64,000 bases of DNA from Salegentibacter sp. Its GTDB lineage: Bacteria > Bacteroidota > Bacteroidia > Flavobacteriales > Flavobacteriaceae. Where the stretch lies: contig JAGXIH010000017.1 in NCBI GenBank assembly GCA_024635795.1, forward strand, positions 248,001-312,000. Reading direction: 5' to 3'. The translations under genes were made by a program, and so were the position numbers. The notes under the pieces were generated by a model. That model was not told where the DNA came from. It worked only from the letters and a program-made list of their open reading frames with translations, and searched no databases. Positions 27,570 through 37,258 of this stretch are shown piece after piece (positions within the stretch are counted from its first letter, which is position 1; each line of letters begins with the position of its first letter).

Positions 27570-28718
27570 ATGATGAAAAAATTACTCTTTATTGTAGCAT
27601 TTATTGCTCCACTATTCACATTTTCACAAACACTTTACGAAACGATTAACTCTGAGAAACTCGCGGAGGAAAGAGAATTAAAAATTCAGTTACCGCGCAA
27701 TTATGAAGCAAATACTGAAAAGTCCTATCCTGTAATGATCGTATTGGACGGAGACTACCTCTTTGAACCTGTTGCCGGGAATGTTGATTTCTATTCGTAC
27801 TGGGAGGATGCTCCCGAAATGATAGTTGTGGGAATCAATCAAGCCGGCAGCCGTGAATATGATGCCGCTTACGACGAGAAAAATTTTCTGCCATCAGGTG
27901 ATGGTGCAGCCTTTTTCGAATTTCTCGGAATGGAATTGATGCAGTACTTGGACAATAAATACCGTACGACCGATTTCAGGGTAATCTTAGGTCACGATTT
28001 CACTTCTAACTTTATTAATTATTACCTCTTCAAGCCCGATCCCCTTTTTGACGGTTATATAAACCTTAGTCCGGACCTTGCTCCTCAAATGACGGAAAGG
28101 ATTATCAATTCCCTGGAAAATTCTGAAACAAAAAAATGGTATTACCTGGCTACCGGCAGTGACGATATTGCCCAACTCAAGGAAAAAATACTTTCTTTAG
28201 ATAATCAGTTAAAGACTTTGGACAACAAAATGGTTGAATACCAATTCGACAATTTTGAAAACACCACGCATTATTCTTTGGTAGGAAAAGCTATTCCTTC
28301 AGCATTATCAAGTATGTTCAAGGTTTACAGTCCAATATCAGTAAAAGAATATAACGAGATCCTGCTACAAACTTCTATTTCACCGGTTGAATATCTTACG
28401 GATAAATACGAAAGCATAAACGAGCTTTTTCACGTGGAGAAGCAAATAAGGCTGAACGATTTTATGGCTGTTTATAACGCTATAGAAAAAACCCGTCGCT
28501 GGGATGATTACCGCGAACTTAGTAAAATGGCTGAGAATCATTATCCCGGTACAATGCTAGCTACCTATTTTGAGGCTCGCTATGAAGAGGAAACAGGAAA
28601 CCCGCGTAAAGCGATGCGCACCTATCAAAAAGCTTACGGACAGGAAAAAATTGCCTTCCTGGATACCGATTTTATGCTAGCCAAAGCCGATGCGATTAAA
28701 AAAGATTTCGGTTATTAG
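27570..28718 (+). CDS. Esterase-fold secreted protein with the nucleophile serine replaced
   Basis: A 382-aa secreted protein (signal peptide about residues 1-19) with an alpha/beta-hydrolase esterase domain of the Fes/IroE type (about 35-270: YPVMIVLDGDYLF, MIVVGINQAGSR) and a C-terminal helical repeat region. The nucleophile elbow, normally Gly-x-Ser-x-Gly, reads GHDFTS, so Asp143 replaces serine. Unless another residue serves, it is a pseudo-esterase. The first of two adjacent ATG codons is used. It follows the UPF0104 gene by 33 bp and precedes radA by 22 bp. Confidence 0.75.
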   Translation: MMKKLLFIVAFIAPLFTFSQTLYETINSEKLAEERELKIQLPRNYEANTEKSYPVMIVLDGDYLFEPVAGNVDFYSYWEDAPEMIVVGINQAGSREYDAAYDEKNFLPSGDGAAFFEFLGMELMQYLDNKYRTTDFRVILGHDFTSNFINYYLFKPDPLFDGYINLSPDLAPQMTERIINSLENSETKKWYYLATGSDDIAQLKEKILSLDNQLKTLDNKMVEYQFDNFENTTHYSLVGKAIPSALSSMFKVYSPISVKEYNEILLQTSISPVEYLTDKYESINELFHVEKQIRLNDFMAVYNAIEKTRRWDDYRELSKMAENHYPGTMLATYFEARYEEETGNPRKAMRTYQKAYGQEKIAFLDTDFMLAKADAIKKDFGY

Positions 28719-28740
28719 CATAAAAATTTCAGAAACTTAA

Positions 28741-30105
28741 ATGGCTAAGGTAAAGACTACTTTTTACTGCCAGAACTGTGGCAGCCAATATTCAAAATGG
28801 CAGGGAAAATGTTCGGGCTGTGGGGAATGGAATACTATTGTAGAGGAATTGGTTCAAAAACCAGATCCCAAAGACTGGAAAACTCCCGCTTCCAAAGAAA
28901 CCAAAAGAACAAACCGGCCACTGAAAATTGCCGAGATCGAGACCGCTCCCGAAAATCGCTGGAAAACTTCAAACAATGAGTTAGACAGGGTTTTGGGCGG
29001 CGGTCTCGTGCCCGGTTCTCTCACTTTGCTCGGTGGTGAACCCGGAATCGGAAAAAGCACCTTACTGCTTCAGATCTCGCTTCAGCTTAATTATAAGGTT
29101 CTGTATGTTTCCGGAGAAGAAAGTCAGCAGCAGATAAAAATGCGGGCTGAACGCATCAATCCCAATCCGGCGAACTGTTACATCCTAACCGAAACCAAGA
29201 CTCAGAATATTTTTCGGCATATAGAAAGCGTAGAGCCACAGGTCGTGATCATAGATTCCATTCAAACCCTTCACAGCGATTATATAGAAAGCTCTCCCGG
29301 CAGTATTTCCCAGATAAGGGAATGTACCGCGGAACTTATAAAATTCGCCAAGGAAACCGATACTCCCGTAATTCTTATTGGTCACATCACCAAAGAAGGT
29401 AGTATCGCAGGCCCCAAAGTTTTGGAACATATGGTAGACACCGTCCTTCAGTTTGAAGGCGACCGAAATCACGTGTACCGAATCCTTCGCGCTCACAAAA
29501 ACCGTTTCGGTTCTACCCACGAACTGGGAATTTACGAGATGCAGGGAAGCGGATTGCGGGAAGTCACCAATCCTTCTGAAATTCTGATCTCTAAAAACGA
29601 CGAGGACCTTAGCGGGACTGCCATTGCAGCCACCCTCGAAGGGATGCGCCCGTTGATGATCGAGATTCAGGCTTTGGTAAGCACGGCCGTATATGGTACT
29701 CCCCAACGCTCGGCAACCGGTTATAATGTGAAAAGACTTAATATGCTGCTGGCTGTTCTGGAAAAACGAGCGGGTTTCCGTTTGGGAGCAAAAGATGTCT
29801 TTTTAAATGTTACCGGAGGAATAAGCGTAGATGATCCAGCAATTGATCTTGCAGTGGTCGCAGCAATCCTTTCTTCTAATGAGGATATTGCGGTAGAAAA
29901 AGACATTTGCTTTGCAGCTGAAGTTGGCCTCGCGGGAGAAATAAGACCTGTAACAAAGGTAGAGCAGCGAATTATGGAGGCGGAGAAACTCGGTTTCGCA
30001 AAAATTATGATCGCTAAACAAAGTAAGATCCCTAAAAATAATTTTTCCATAGAGATCATTAAAGTTGCTAAAATTGAAGATGTTGTGAGCCATCTCTTTG
30101 GCTAA
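28741..30105 (+). CDS. radA: DNA repair protein RadA
   Basis: A RecA-like ATPase that promotes branch migration in recombinational repair. The 454-aa protein has an N-terminal zinc finger (Cys10, Cys13, Cys24, Cys27), a Walker A motif GGEPGIGKST at residues 98-107, the RadA-specific KNRFG motif in AHKNRFGST, and a C-terminal Lon-protease-like domain (about 300-450) without protease function. Length and order of domains are normal. Confidence 0.96.
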   Translation: MAKVKTTFYCQNCGSQYSKWQGKCSGCGEWNTIVEELVQKPDPKDWKTPASKETKRTNRPLKIAEIETAPENRWKTSNNELDRVLGGGLVPGSLTLLGGEPGIGKSTLLLQISLQLNYKVLYVSGEESQQQIKMRAERINPNPANCYILTETKTQNIFRHIESVEPQVVIIDSIQTLHSDYIESSPGSISQIRECTAELIKFAKETDTPVILIGHITKEGSIAGPKVLEHMVDTVLQFEGDRNHVYRILRAHKNRFGSTHELGIYEMQGSGLREVTNPSEILISKNDEDLSGTAIAATLEGMRPLMIEIQALVSTAVYGTPQRSATGYNVKRLNMLLAVLEKRAGFRLGAKDVFLNVTGGISVDDPAIDLAVVAAILSSNEDIAVEKDICFAAEVGLAGEIRPVTKVEQRIMEAEKLGFAKIMIAKQSKIPKNNFSIEIIKVAKIEDVVSHLFG

Positions 30106-30138
30106 ACTGGCATAGTTCCTGCTTTAAAGTGGGCGACT

Positions 30139-31281
30139 ATGAAAGAGACGTTGCAGATAAAAATACTATTAATTAGCCTTGTTTTATTAACTACTGCCTG
30201 TTCCCAGATCAATAAGGCTTCCGACTTTATTACCAATCCAACCGCTAAGGAAAAATACCAGCGGGATTTCAATATTTCTGATGAGTTATTTGAGCTATGG
30301 CAATCCAGGGTAGATCTCGCCCTTATGGATAGCGTTAATATTGAGCTTCCCTATGCCGAAACGGGGAGATTCTCTCCCCGGAGTTTCCAGATCTATTCCT
30401 ATGAGATCGAACTCCAACCAGGAGAAATTCTAAGTTTTAGGGCCGAAACAGATTCAGTAAAAGAGCTGGTATTTATAGAACTTTATCAGAAAAAGGGAGA
30501 TTCTGTTGCTCGGTTTGAAAAAATTGAGACGGCAGAATTTCAGAAAAAAGAATTTAGTTTTGAACCGGAAGAGGCGGGAACCTACAAAATGGTGATTCAA
30601 CCGGAAATTGAAGCTAACTCCCCATTTTTATTTAAAATACAAAAAAGACCGGCCTATATTTTTCCGGTACTGGCTGGAAAAAACAATTCCATACAGAGTT
30701 ACTGGGGCGCGGTGAGAGCCGGAGGTGCCAGAAGCCATGAGGGTATAGATATTTTCGCTAAACGCGGGACGCCGGTAGTAGCGGCCACAGATGGACGTAT
30801 CACCTACACCGGTGAAAAAGGCCTGGGAGGTAAGCAGGTATGGCTACGCGACAATAAAAGAAACCAATCTTTGTATTACGCCCACTTAGACAGCATTCAT
30901 CCAAATTCAGGGAAAGTAAAGGTGGGAGACACTCTGGGCTATGTAGGAAATACCGGAAACGCCCGCACAACTCCTCCTCATTTACATTTCGGAATCTACA
31001 AAAGTTATGGAGGCGCGATAAATCCACTGGGTTTTGTATTTCAGACCTCAAATCTGGAGATTGAGGATTTTACAGATAAACTTTTTCCCGGTAAACTATT
31101 GGTCGCCTCTTCAAAGGCTAATCTGAGAAACCGCCCGGATACCAGAAACTCCAGGATAATGAAAATCCTGAGCGCTAATGACACCTTAAATTTCCTTGGG
31201 AAATCCAAAGACTGGTATCACGTAAGGACTTTTGAAGACAGAGCAGTGTTTATTCACCAAAGTCTTGTTAGCCCTATTTAA
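30139..31281 (+). CDS. M23 family peptidoglycan endopeptidase-like lipoprotein with SH3 domain
   Basis: A 380-aa lipoprotein (signal ending in LTTAC, Cys21). A beta-sandwich-like region precedes the M23 (LytM) domain at about residues 180-290, where zinc ligands are visible: His and Asp in RSHEGIDIF and His in PPHLHFGIY. A bacterial SH3 domain follows (about 315-378, ANLRNRPDTRNSRIM). M23 enzymes cut cross-links in peptidoglycan, so it probably acts in cell-wall remodelling in the periplasm. Its stop codon overlaps that of the convergent aldo/keto reductase gene. Confidence 0.9.
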   Translation: MKETLQIKILLISLVLLTTACSQINKASDFITNPTAKEKYQRDFNISDELFELWQSRVDLALMDSVNIELPYAETGRFSPRSFQIYSYEIELQPGEILSFRAETDSVKELVFIELYQKKGDSVARFEKIETAEFQKKEFSFEPEEAGTYKMVIQPEIEANSPFLFKIQKRPAYIFPVLAGKNNSIQSYWGAVRAGGARSHEGIDIFAKRGTPVVAATDGRITYTGEKGLGGKQVWLRDNKRNQSLYYAHLDSIHPNSGKVKVGDTLGYVGNTGNARTTPPHLHFGIYKSYGGAINPLGFVFQTSNLEIEDFTDKLFPGKLLVASSKANLRNRPDTRNSRIMKILSANDTLNFLGKSKDWYHVRTFEDRAVFIHQSLVSPI

Positions 31282-32312
31282 GGAGCCGGATTGGGGATTC
31301 TCTCGTGTACAGCGTTTATTTCCTCAAGTATTTCTGCGGAAAGTTCCAGGTCTATGCTTCCAATATTTTCAGCAAGCTGTTCCAGACTGGTTGCGCCAAT
31401 AATATTACTGGTTACAAAAGGCTGCTGATTGATAAAGGCAAGTGACATCTGGGCAAAACTGAGCCCATATTTTTTAGCGATTTCGCTGTATTCCCGGGTA
31501 GCTTCCACGGCCTGTTCTCCTGAATATCTTTTATACTGCGGAAAAAGATCCAACCTGCTGTTTTTCTTTATTCCATTCAGATGTTTTCCGCTCAAAACTC
31601 CCATTCCAAGTGGCGAATACGGCAGGTAACCCACCTTTTCCCGATGCAGAATTTCAGTCAATCCAATCTCGTCCTTTCGGTTTAAAAGATTATAAGGATT
31701 CTGAACAGTAAGCACCCGGGGCAGATCTTTCTTGCTTTCTTCAAGGAAACGCATTAGTCCATAAGGAGTTTCGTTTGAAAGACCTATGTGTTTAATCTTT
31801 CCTTTTTTCACGAAATACTGCAGGTTAGAAAGCACCTCTTCAAAATTTTCCTCCCAGGCTTCATCCTCGTCTAATGAAAATCCTCTTTTCCCAAAAAAGT
31901 TCGTTTGTCGCTCCGGCCAGTGCAACTGGTAGATATCAATTGCATCGGTTTGCAGGCGTTTTAAGCTTTTATCGAGAGCATCTTCAAGGGCCTCTTTCGA
32001 ATAATCCAGGTTATCACGGATATGAGCTACCTGCTCTCCCGGGCCTGCAATTTTTGAATTTAGCACAATCTCATCCCGGCGTTTGGTCTTTTTGAGCCAG
32101 GTTCCGATTATTTCTTCGGTTCTTCCCTGGGTTTCGGGGCGGGCAGGGACGGGGTACATCTCTGCGGTATCAAGGAAATTCACTCCTTTATCCAGAGCCA
32201 GTTCAATTTGTTCGTGGCCTTCAGCTTCTGTATTCTGTTCTCCCCAGGTCATTGTGCCCAGGCATATTTTACTAACTTTTTTATCGGTATTCGGTAGGTT
32301 GGTATATTTCAT
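31278..32312 (-). CDS. Aldo/keto reductase (Tas-like)
   Basis: A NAD(P)H-dependent oxidoreductase, 344 aa, with the family catalytic set visible: Asp58 and Tyr63 in NFLDTAEMYP, Lys97 in LNSKIAG and His141 in IYQLHWPE. Conserved NLLNRKDE and YLPYSPLGMGVLSG stretches match the Tas/potassium-channel beta-like group. The physiological substrate is unknown. It is the last of three same-strand genes (exonuclease III, OmpA lipoprotein, reductase) with gaps of about 20-25 bp. Confidence 0.9.
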   Translation of the reverse strand: MKYTNLPNTDKKVSKICLGTMTWGEQNTEAEGHEQIELALDKGVNFLDTAEMYPVPARPETQGRTEEIIGTWLKKTKRRDEIVLNSKIAGPGEQVAHIRDNLDYSKEALEDALDKSLKRLQTDAIDIYQLHWPERQTNFFGKRGFSLDEDEAWEENFEEVLSNLQYFVKKGKIKHIGLSNETPYGLMRFLEESKKDLPRVLTVQNPYNLLNRKDEIGLTEILHREKVGYLPYSPLGMGVLSGKHLNGIKKNSRLDLFPQYKRYSGEQAVEATREYSEIAKKYGLSFAQMSLAFINQQPFVTSNIIGATSLEQLAENIGSIDLELSAEILEEINAVHERIPNPAP

Positions 32313-32337
32313 ATTATAGTTTCCTGAGGAAAATCTT

Positions 32338-33285
32338 TTATTCCTCTTCGTTTAGCAATTTGGTTACCTCATCAAGTTTTGGAGTAAGGATAACTTCTAT
32401 TCTTCTGTTTTTTGATCTGCCTTCAGCGGACTCATTAGTAGCAACCGGGGCATGTTCTCCACGGCCCGCAGCGGTTAGGTTTTGAGGATCTATATTGTTA
32501 TTTGCACGAAGGATCTGAACTATGGATGTGGCTCTCTTGGTTGAAAGGTCCCAGTTATCTTTTAATGCCCCGCTTCCGCCGTAAGGCACATCATCTGTGT
32601 GACCTTCTATTAGCACAGCGATATCGGGGTTTTTGGCCAACACCTGACCTAACTGCTGGACAGCTTGTCTTCCTTCGGTGTTTACCGCCCAACTTCCTGA
32701 GCTAAAAAGCAATTTGTTTTCCATGGAAACATATACTTTTCCATCGCGTTGTTCTACACTTAAGCCTTTCCCTTCAAAATTCGTTAGGGCTTTGGAAATA
32801 GCATCTTTAAGCGCGTTCATTTTAGCATCTTTGGCTGCTATTAATCCCTCCAGTTCATCGATTCTCCTCGACCTTGATTCCAAATCCCGCTGTAGTTTGG
32901 CCAAACGGGCCTGTTCCTGAGCGAGTGCATTTTCCTTCTCTTCCAGCTCTGCCAGAAGTTGACGGTTTTGGCGGGAATTATCAGCAATTGCCGCCGAACT
33001 GTTTTCTTCCAGGGCATCATAAGAATCCTTAAGGGTTTCGTAGTTCTTTCTATTACTTGCCAACTCTTTTTTTAAACGATCTCTTTCGGTAATGGCTTCA
33101 GCATAATCCTTTTTTAATGCTGAAAACTCTTCATCGAGATTTTTGTATTTATCAAGGTCGCTTTTAAGGTTTCGGTTTTCCCGTTTCAGGTCGGCGTGTT
33201 TGCTTTCAAGGTCATTGTAAACTTTCGATGACACGCAGGAAGTAAGGGAAAAAATTACAACAAGCAATAAGGCTGTTTTCTTCAT
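32338..33285 (-). CDS. OmpA family lipoprotein with coiled coil
   Basis: A 315-aa outer-membrane-anchored lipoprotein: signal ending in SLTSC (Cys17), then a long Glu/Lys/Leu-rich coiled coil (about residues 25-165) and a C-terminal OmpA peptidoglycan-binding domain (about 185-310) with IEGHTDDVPYGG and KNRRIEVILTP. It probably tethers the outer membrane to peptidoglycan, with the coiled coil as a periplasmic spacer. It lies 20 bp downstream of the exonuclease III gene. Confidence 0.92.
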   Translation of the reverse strand: MKKTALLLVVIFSLTSCVSSKVYNDLESKHADLKRENRNLKSDLDKYKNLDEEFSALKKDYAEAITERDRLKKELASNRKNYETLKDSYDALEENSSAAIADNSRQNRQLLAELEEKENALAQEQARLAKLQRDLESRSRRIDELEGLIAAKDAKMNALKDAISKALTNFEGKGLSVEQRDGKVYVSMENKLLFSSGSWAVNTEGRQAVQQLGQVLAKNPDIAVLIEGHTDDVPYGGSGALKDNWDLSTKRATSIVQILRANNNIDPQNLTAAGRGEHAPVATNESAEGRSKNRRIEVILTPKLDEVTKLLNEEE

Positions 33286-33305
33286 AATTAAGGATTTTTG
33301 GAATT

Positions 33306-34067
33306 TTATTCAAGCTCGAGCAAAACCGGGCAATGGTCACTGTGATAAGCTTCCGGTAATATAACGGCTCGTTTTAATTTATCTTGCAGTGGTTCTGCTA
33401 CTAAATTATAATCTATTCTCCAGCCTTTGTTATTGGCACGCGCATTGGCCCGGTAACTCCACCAGGAATAGTGATCGGCCTCCTCATTAAAGTGCCGGAA
33501 AGAGTCTATAAAACCACTTTTCATAAATTTGTCAAGCCACTCCCGTTCCACAGGAAGAAAACCGGAAACATTTTTTAAACGAACCGGGTCGTGGATATCA
33601 ATAGGCTGGTGGCAAATATTATAATCTCCACAGATCACTAAATTGGGAACTTCGAGCTTAAGATTGTCTATATATCGCTGAAAATCGTCCATATACTGCA
33701 GTTTGTGTTCAAGACGATTGATATTTGTACCGGAAGGTAAATAAAGACTCATTACCGAAAACCCTTCAAAATCTACCCGGATATTACGACCTTCAAAATC
33801 CATATAATCTATCCCTGTACCGAATTCTACGTTCTCAGGTTGGGTTTTGCTTAGGATGGCCACGCCGCTATAGCCTTTTTTTTGTGCTGGATACCAGTAG
33901 TGATATGGGTATCCGGCCTCTTCAAAATCTTCAAGGTTAAGTTGTTCGGGCTGGGCTTTTATTTCCTGAAGGCAAACCACATCTGGATCTACCTGCTGAA
34001 CCCAATCTAAAAATCCTTTTCTAAGTGCTGCTCTTATTCCGTTTACGTTATAGGAAATGATTTTCAT
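33306..34067 (-). CDS. xth: Exodeoxyribonuclease III
   Basis: An AP endonuclease and 3'-5' exonuclease for base-excision repair. The 253-aa protein has the family motifs MKIISYNVNGIRAA, the metal-binding Glu in CLQEIKA, CGDYNICHQPIDIHDP and the terminal SDHCPVLLEL with the catalytic His. A good promoter is visible upstream. It heads a three-gene run with the OmpA lipoprotein and the aldo/keto reductase. Confidence 0.94.
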   Translation of the reverse strand: MKIISYNVNGIRAALRKGFLDWVQQVDPDVVCLQEIKAQPEQLNLEDFEEAGYPYHYWYPAQKKGYSGVAILSKTQPENVEFGTGIDYMDFEGRNIRVDFEGFSVMSLYLPSGTNINRLEHKLQYMDDFQRYIDNLKLEVPNLVICGDYNICHQPIDIHDPVRLKNVSGFLPVEREWLDKFMKSGFIDSFRHFNEEADHYSWWSYRANARANNKGWRIDYNLVAEPLQDKLKRAVILPEAYHSDHCPVLLELE

Positions 34068-34082
34068 TTAATCTGTTTTGCT

Positions 34083-34112
34083 CAAAAATAAGCTTTCCTA
34101 CAAAAACCACAA
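34083..34112 (-). promoter_or_regulatory. Promoter of the exonuclease III gene
   Basis: On the minus strand TTG (34112-34110), a 19-base spacer and TATTTTTG (34090-34083) match the Bacteroidota promoter closely. The predicted leader is about 10 nt. Confidence 0.7.
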
Positions 34113-34151
34113 GGCAGTGAATTTAATTAAAAGGAATACTATTATTTATAA

Positions 34152-34167
34152 AGAGAGATAGCTCTCT
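34152..34167 (-). terminator. Weak hairpin at the end of the T9SS cargo gene
   Basis: AGAGAG and CTCTCT form a 6-bp stem around a 4-base loop and overlap the stop codon; on the minus strand it is followed by TTATAAAT, so termination would be weak. Confidence 0.4.
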
Positions 34168-37138
34168 ATTTAACAATTATCCGTTTTACTCTTCCTACCT
34201 TCCTGGTCCCTACCCGCACGAGATAAACTCCTCTAGCAGCATAGCTCATATCAAATTCATACACATAGGCGCTACCATCACTCAAAATTTGATTTTCAAT
34301 CATCTGTTGCCCAAGAATATTATACACGCTTATTCGTAAGGGCTGGTCATACGTGGTCTCCAGGATGGCCTTAAAATGTTTCTGATCCTGGGAAAGAATA
34401 ATGAATTCAGCCTCTGAGAGAAGCAAATCTTCAATATCCAGCGTACTATCAGTGATGGTTACAGTATAATCGTGAGTGGTTCCATATTGCATAACAGAAC
34501 AGGGTTCATTCAAATCTCCTCTCCATTCAGGATTGGTATCCCCGGCCCTGATCCTTAACAGATGTTGTCCAAGTGGTACATCACCGGGAAGATCAAATTC
34601 AAAGGTCTCCCAGGCTTTATAGCGGGTTAACGGCTGGGATTCAATAACCAATTCGGATTCCTCAAAAACCGCGTTGTCATTAAAATCTATCCACATAGAA
34701 AATTGCTCTCTTTCCTCAGAGACAAAAGAGGTTTGAACCGATACTTCATGGGGGCCTTTCGAGCGGTCCAGGATGGTAGTTTGGTCGGTAAAATCGGCAT
34801 AACCATTTCCGCAGGGGATATTTTCATTTAATATATCACCAAGCTCGAAAGCCCAGATTCCATCACCGAAGCTGCAATCACTTCCCCGCGGAATACAATC
34901 CATACTCACAATTGTCTCCACTTTTGAATCATTCTCAGGTTTAGTGTCTGTCTCAAGCAGGGTCCTGGCTTCTATTCTGTACCAACCCGATTTAGAAAGA
35001 TCTACGGTTTGGGAAAAAGTAAAAACCTCATCTTCCCCAACGCCCAGAACCCCCGGAAAATTCTCCACAACACTAAAGTTATTTCCAAGCTGATAGCTAA
35101 CCTGAAAACCTTCCTGCGGCATACCTCCGAAATTTTCAATGGTCACTACTACTTCCTCAGTTGAATCCAGGAATTCACCTGTTTCAGGGGCATCAATAGA
35201 ACTTATTCCAATATCGTTAGGAGGCAGATGCAGGATAGTTTCTGTAATATCATTATTGCTCTCATTCTCATCAGAAGCAAGGTTAACACTAACGCTAATT
35301 TCGTAGGCTGCTCCGGCTTCCGATAGATCAACGGTTTCACTAAAAGTATACTCCAGCATTTCGGTACTAGCTAAAGTCCCACTAACAGTTTCGGTAACTG
35401 TTTCTCCACCATTTACGGTGTAACTTACCTCAAAATCTGACTGGGAATTCCTTCCCAGATTCCTGATCCGGATTGTAATTTCTTCATTTTCTCCAAGAGT
35501 AGATTCTACTGGTGCTACTAATTTGGTTATGGCAAGATCATTATTATATTCAGGAGCGATCCTAAAAGTTCCCACCTGGTTGATACGCTGTTCTCCTTCG
35601 AATACTTCCCCTATATACCAGAAGGTTAATCCGTCGGCTGCATCTACACTCATATGGGAATAATCTCCATAACGAAAACTTGGATTAGGACTAATTCCTT
35701 CTATAATACTTTCTTCTACCACTGTCATAACTCCTCTGGGATCTCCTTCAAATCTACCTGTAAAGCGCAGAGAAGGCGGAATTGGCCGCACGGGGCTGTC
35801 ATCCAGGACAGTATAGCCTAAACCTATATTCCCTTCAGCATCAATAGCGATACTACCTCCGAACCTGTCACTTTTATCAGGAGCATAAGTACCTTCCTGA
35901 TATACCTGCCATGGATCCCCATCCTGGCGCTGGCGAAGCTCATACCATCGCACGGCAGCATGTTCAGCTGCAGTGGGCTCGACATCTACCACAAAGTTCA
36001 TCACTACCGAGTTGTGAGTACCAAACCTGCGGTATTGGGTAGCATACATCATCGTTGCCTGGAGGGCATCCATATCAGGGGCATCAAAGGGCTGAGATAA
36101 ATTTTTAAAAGAACCTCCATCAAAAGTTGAATTAAAAGGCGACACTCCTTCTGCAGCTCCCAGTTCCTGGGATTCAGAAATTGTGGAATTTCCTGGCTGA
36201 TTCCAGTCTACGTTCACCAGCCATAACTTTAAATGGTCCTCATTTACACCTTCCCAGGAATCGTCCAGCATATAAACTATTGGTGAATTCCCCGGTGAAG
36301 GCAATTCCTCACCATTAACATTGAAACCTGCCGGGCTATAAAACCGGCTGGTTTTTATTCCCGGAAGCGGAAACCCAATAACCTTAGCTGCTTCTCCTCT
36401 TAACATTTTATCGCGCTCCATTACATAAATCACTTCGCTTTGGTCGGCAGTAGTATTGTCTTTATTGGTAGTGAAATAATAACCATCAGACCAGACAGAC
36501 ATCTTTGGGTAATCGGGGTACATCCCATTTGTGGGAAAACGATAGGTGTACCAGCCGGAATTCACAGGATCAGGTCCCTGGGAAACCGCTATTAGAAAAC
36601 TTCCCGGAAGCGTGTCCATCTGACTAATAACATATCGATCGGCATTTTCGTCGTAAACCACAATTGGATCTCCTCCTCTTTCGTTTGCAAACTCCCCGCC
36701 TATACTTGCAAGATCTGCAGGCGGCGTTAACTGGTTTCCGTTTTTATCGAATATTGAAAAAGCAGCATTCCAGGCATTTACATAATGATTAGGGCCCGCC
36801 ACTCCAGTAGGATCTGAAGGAGTCGCACGAGTACTTACCGCCTGAAAATTCAGCTTTTTTTCACCTGAAAGTTTTACATCTCCCATTTTGCTCTGCCTTG
36901 CGGGATCTTCTCCTCTGGGCAGACCTTTCCCCGGAACTATTTTATTAATGCCCCGGTTTCTGGGATTAAAGAGTTTGTACTCTGTGGTAGGCGGAATGAG
37001 CCTGGTTTTTGAAAGTGCTGCAGATGGCACCGCCTGAGCCGAATCGATATACGCAGGCCCGGCCACTTCCCTTTCCTGAGCCACGGTAGTATGTTGAAAA
37101 ACATAAAATAACGCAATTAGTAATAGTATTTTTTTCAT
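34166..37138 (-). CDS. Secreted protein with CARDB and GEVED-like domains and a T9SS type A sorting domain
   Basis: A 990-aa exported protein. After the signal peptide (about residues 1-20) comes a region of about 500 residues with propeller-like repeats (GDPIVVYDENADRYVISQM and others). Two CARDB-type adhesion domains start at NDLAITKLVAP and NDIGISSIDAP (about 535-740). A GEVED-like domain (MWIDFNDNAVFEESEL, about 800-900) and a C-terminal type A sorting domain (about 910-990, SVYNILGQQ and ARGVYLVRV) follow. The last feature directs export through the type IX system. Surface adhesion or polymer binding is likely; no enzymatic motif was recognised. Confidence 0.85.
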   Translation of the reverse strand: MKKILLLIALFYVFQHTTVAQEREVAGPAYIDSAQAVPSAALSKTRLIPPTTEYKLFNPRNRGINKIVPGKGLPRGEDPARQSKMGDVKLSGEKKLNFQAVSTRATPSDPTGVAGPNHYVNAWNAAFSIFDKNGNQLTPPADLASIGGEFANERGGDPIVVYDENADRYVISQMDTLPGSFLIAVSQGPDPVNSGWYTYRFPTNGMYPDYPKMSVWSDGYYFTTNKDNTTADQSEVIYVMERDKMLRGEAAKVIGFPLPGIKTSRFYSPAGFNVNGEELPSPGNSPIVYMLDDSWEGVNEDHLKLWLVNVDWNQPGNSTISESQELGAAEGVSPFNSTFDGGSFKNLSQPFDAPDMDALQATMMYATQYRRFGTHNSVVMNFVVDVEPTAAEHAAVRWYELRQRQDGDPWQVYQEGTYAPDKSDRFGGSIAIDAEGNIGLGYTVLDDSPVRPIPPSLRFTGRFEGDPRGVMTVVEESIIEGISPNPSFRYGDYSHMSVDAADGLTFWYIGEVFEGEQRINQVGTFRIAPEYNNDLAITKLVAPVESTLGENEEITIRIRNLGRNSQSDFEVSYTVNGGETVTETVSGTLASTEMLEYTFSETVDLSEAGAAYEISVSVNLASDENESNNDITETILHLPPNDIGISSIDAPETGEFLDSTEEVVVTIENFGGMPQEGFQVSYQLGNNFSVVENFPGVLGVGEDEVFTFSQTVDLSKSGWYRIEARTLLETDTKPENDSKVETIVSMDCIPRGSDCSFGDGIWAFELGDILNENIPCGNGYADFTDQTTILDRSKGPHEVSVQTSFVSEEREQFSMWIDFNDNAVFEESELVIESQPLTRYKAWETFEFDLPGDVPLGQHLLRIRAGDTNPEWRGDLNEPCSVMQYGTTHDYTVTITDSTLDIEDLLLSEAEFIILSQDQKHFKAILETTYDQPLRISVYNILGQQMIENQILSDGSAYVYEFDMSYAARGVYLVRVGTRKVGRVKRIIVK

Positions 37139-37194
37139 CTACAGCGATTCTTGATATATTCCTTAAAAATAATCATTATCAGAATAATAGAAAC

Positions 37195-37231
37195 AAAAGA
37201 GGCACTTAATAAACTATTAAATGCCTCTTTT
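37195..37231 (-). terminator. Terminator of glyS
   Basis: AAAAGAGGCA (37195-37204) pairs with TGCCTCTTTT (37222-37231), with an inner TTAATA/TATTAA stem and a c/a mismatch. On the minus strand the stem ends in a TTTTGTTT tract. Confidence 0.85.
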
Positions 37232-37258
37232 TTATGATTTAGCTGAATTAAATGATGC

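Noticed and set aside
29185-29706. 173-aa minus-strand ORF
   Set aside because: It is antisense to radA, whose motifs are complete; composition is that of a shadow frame.
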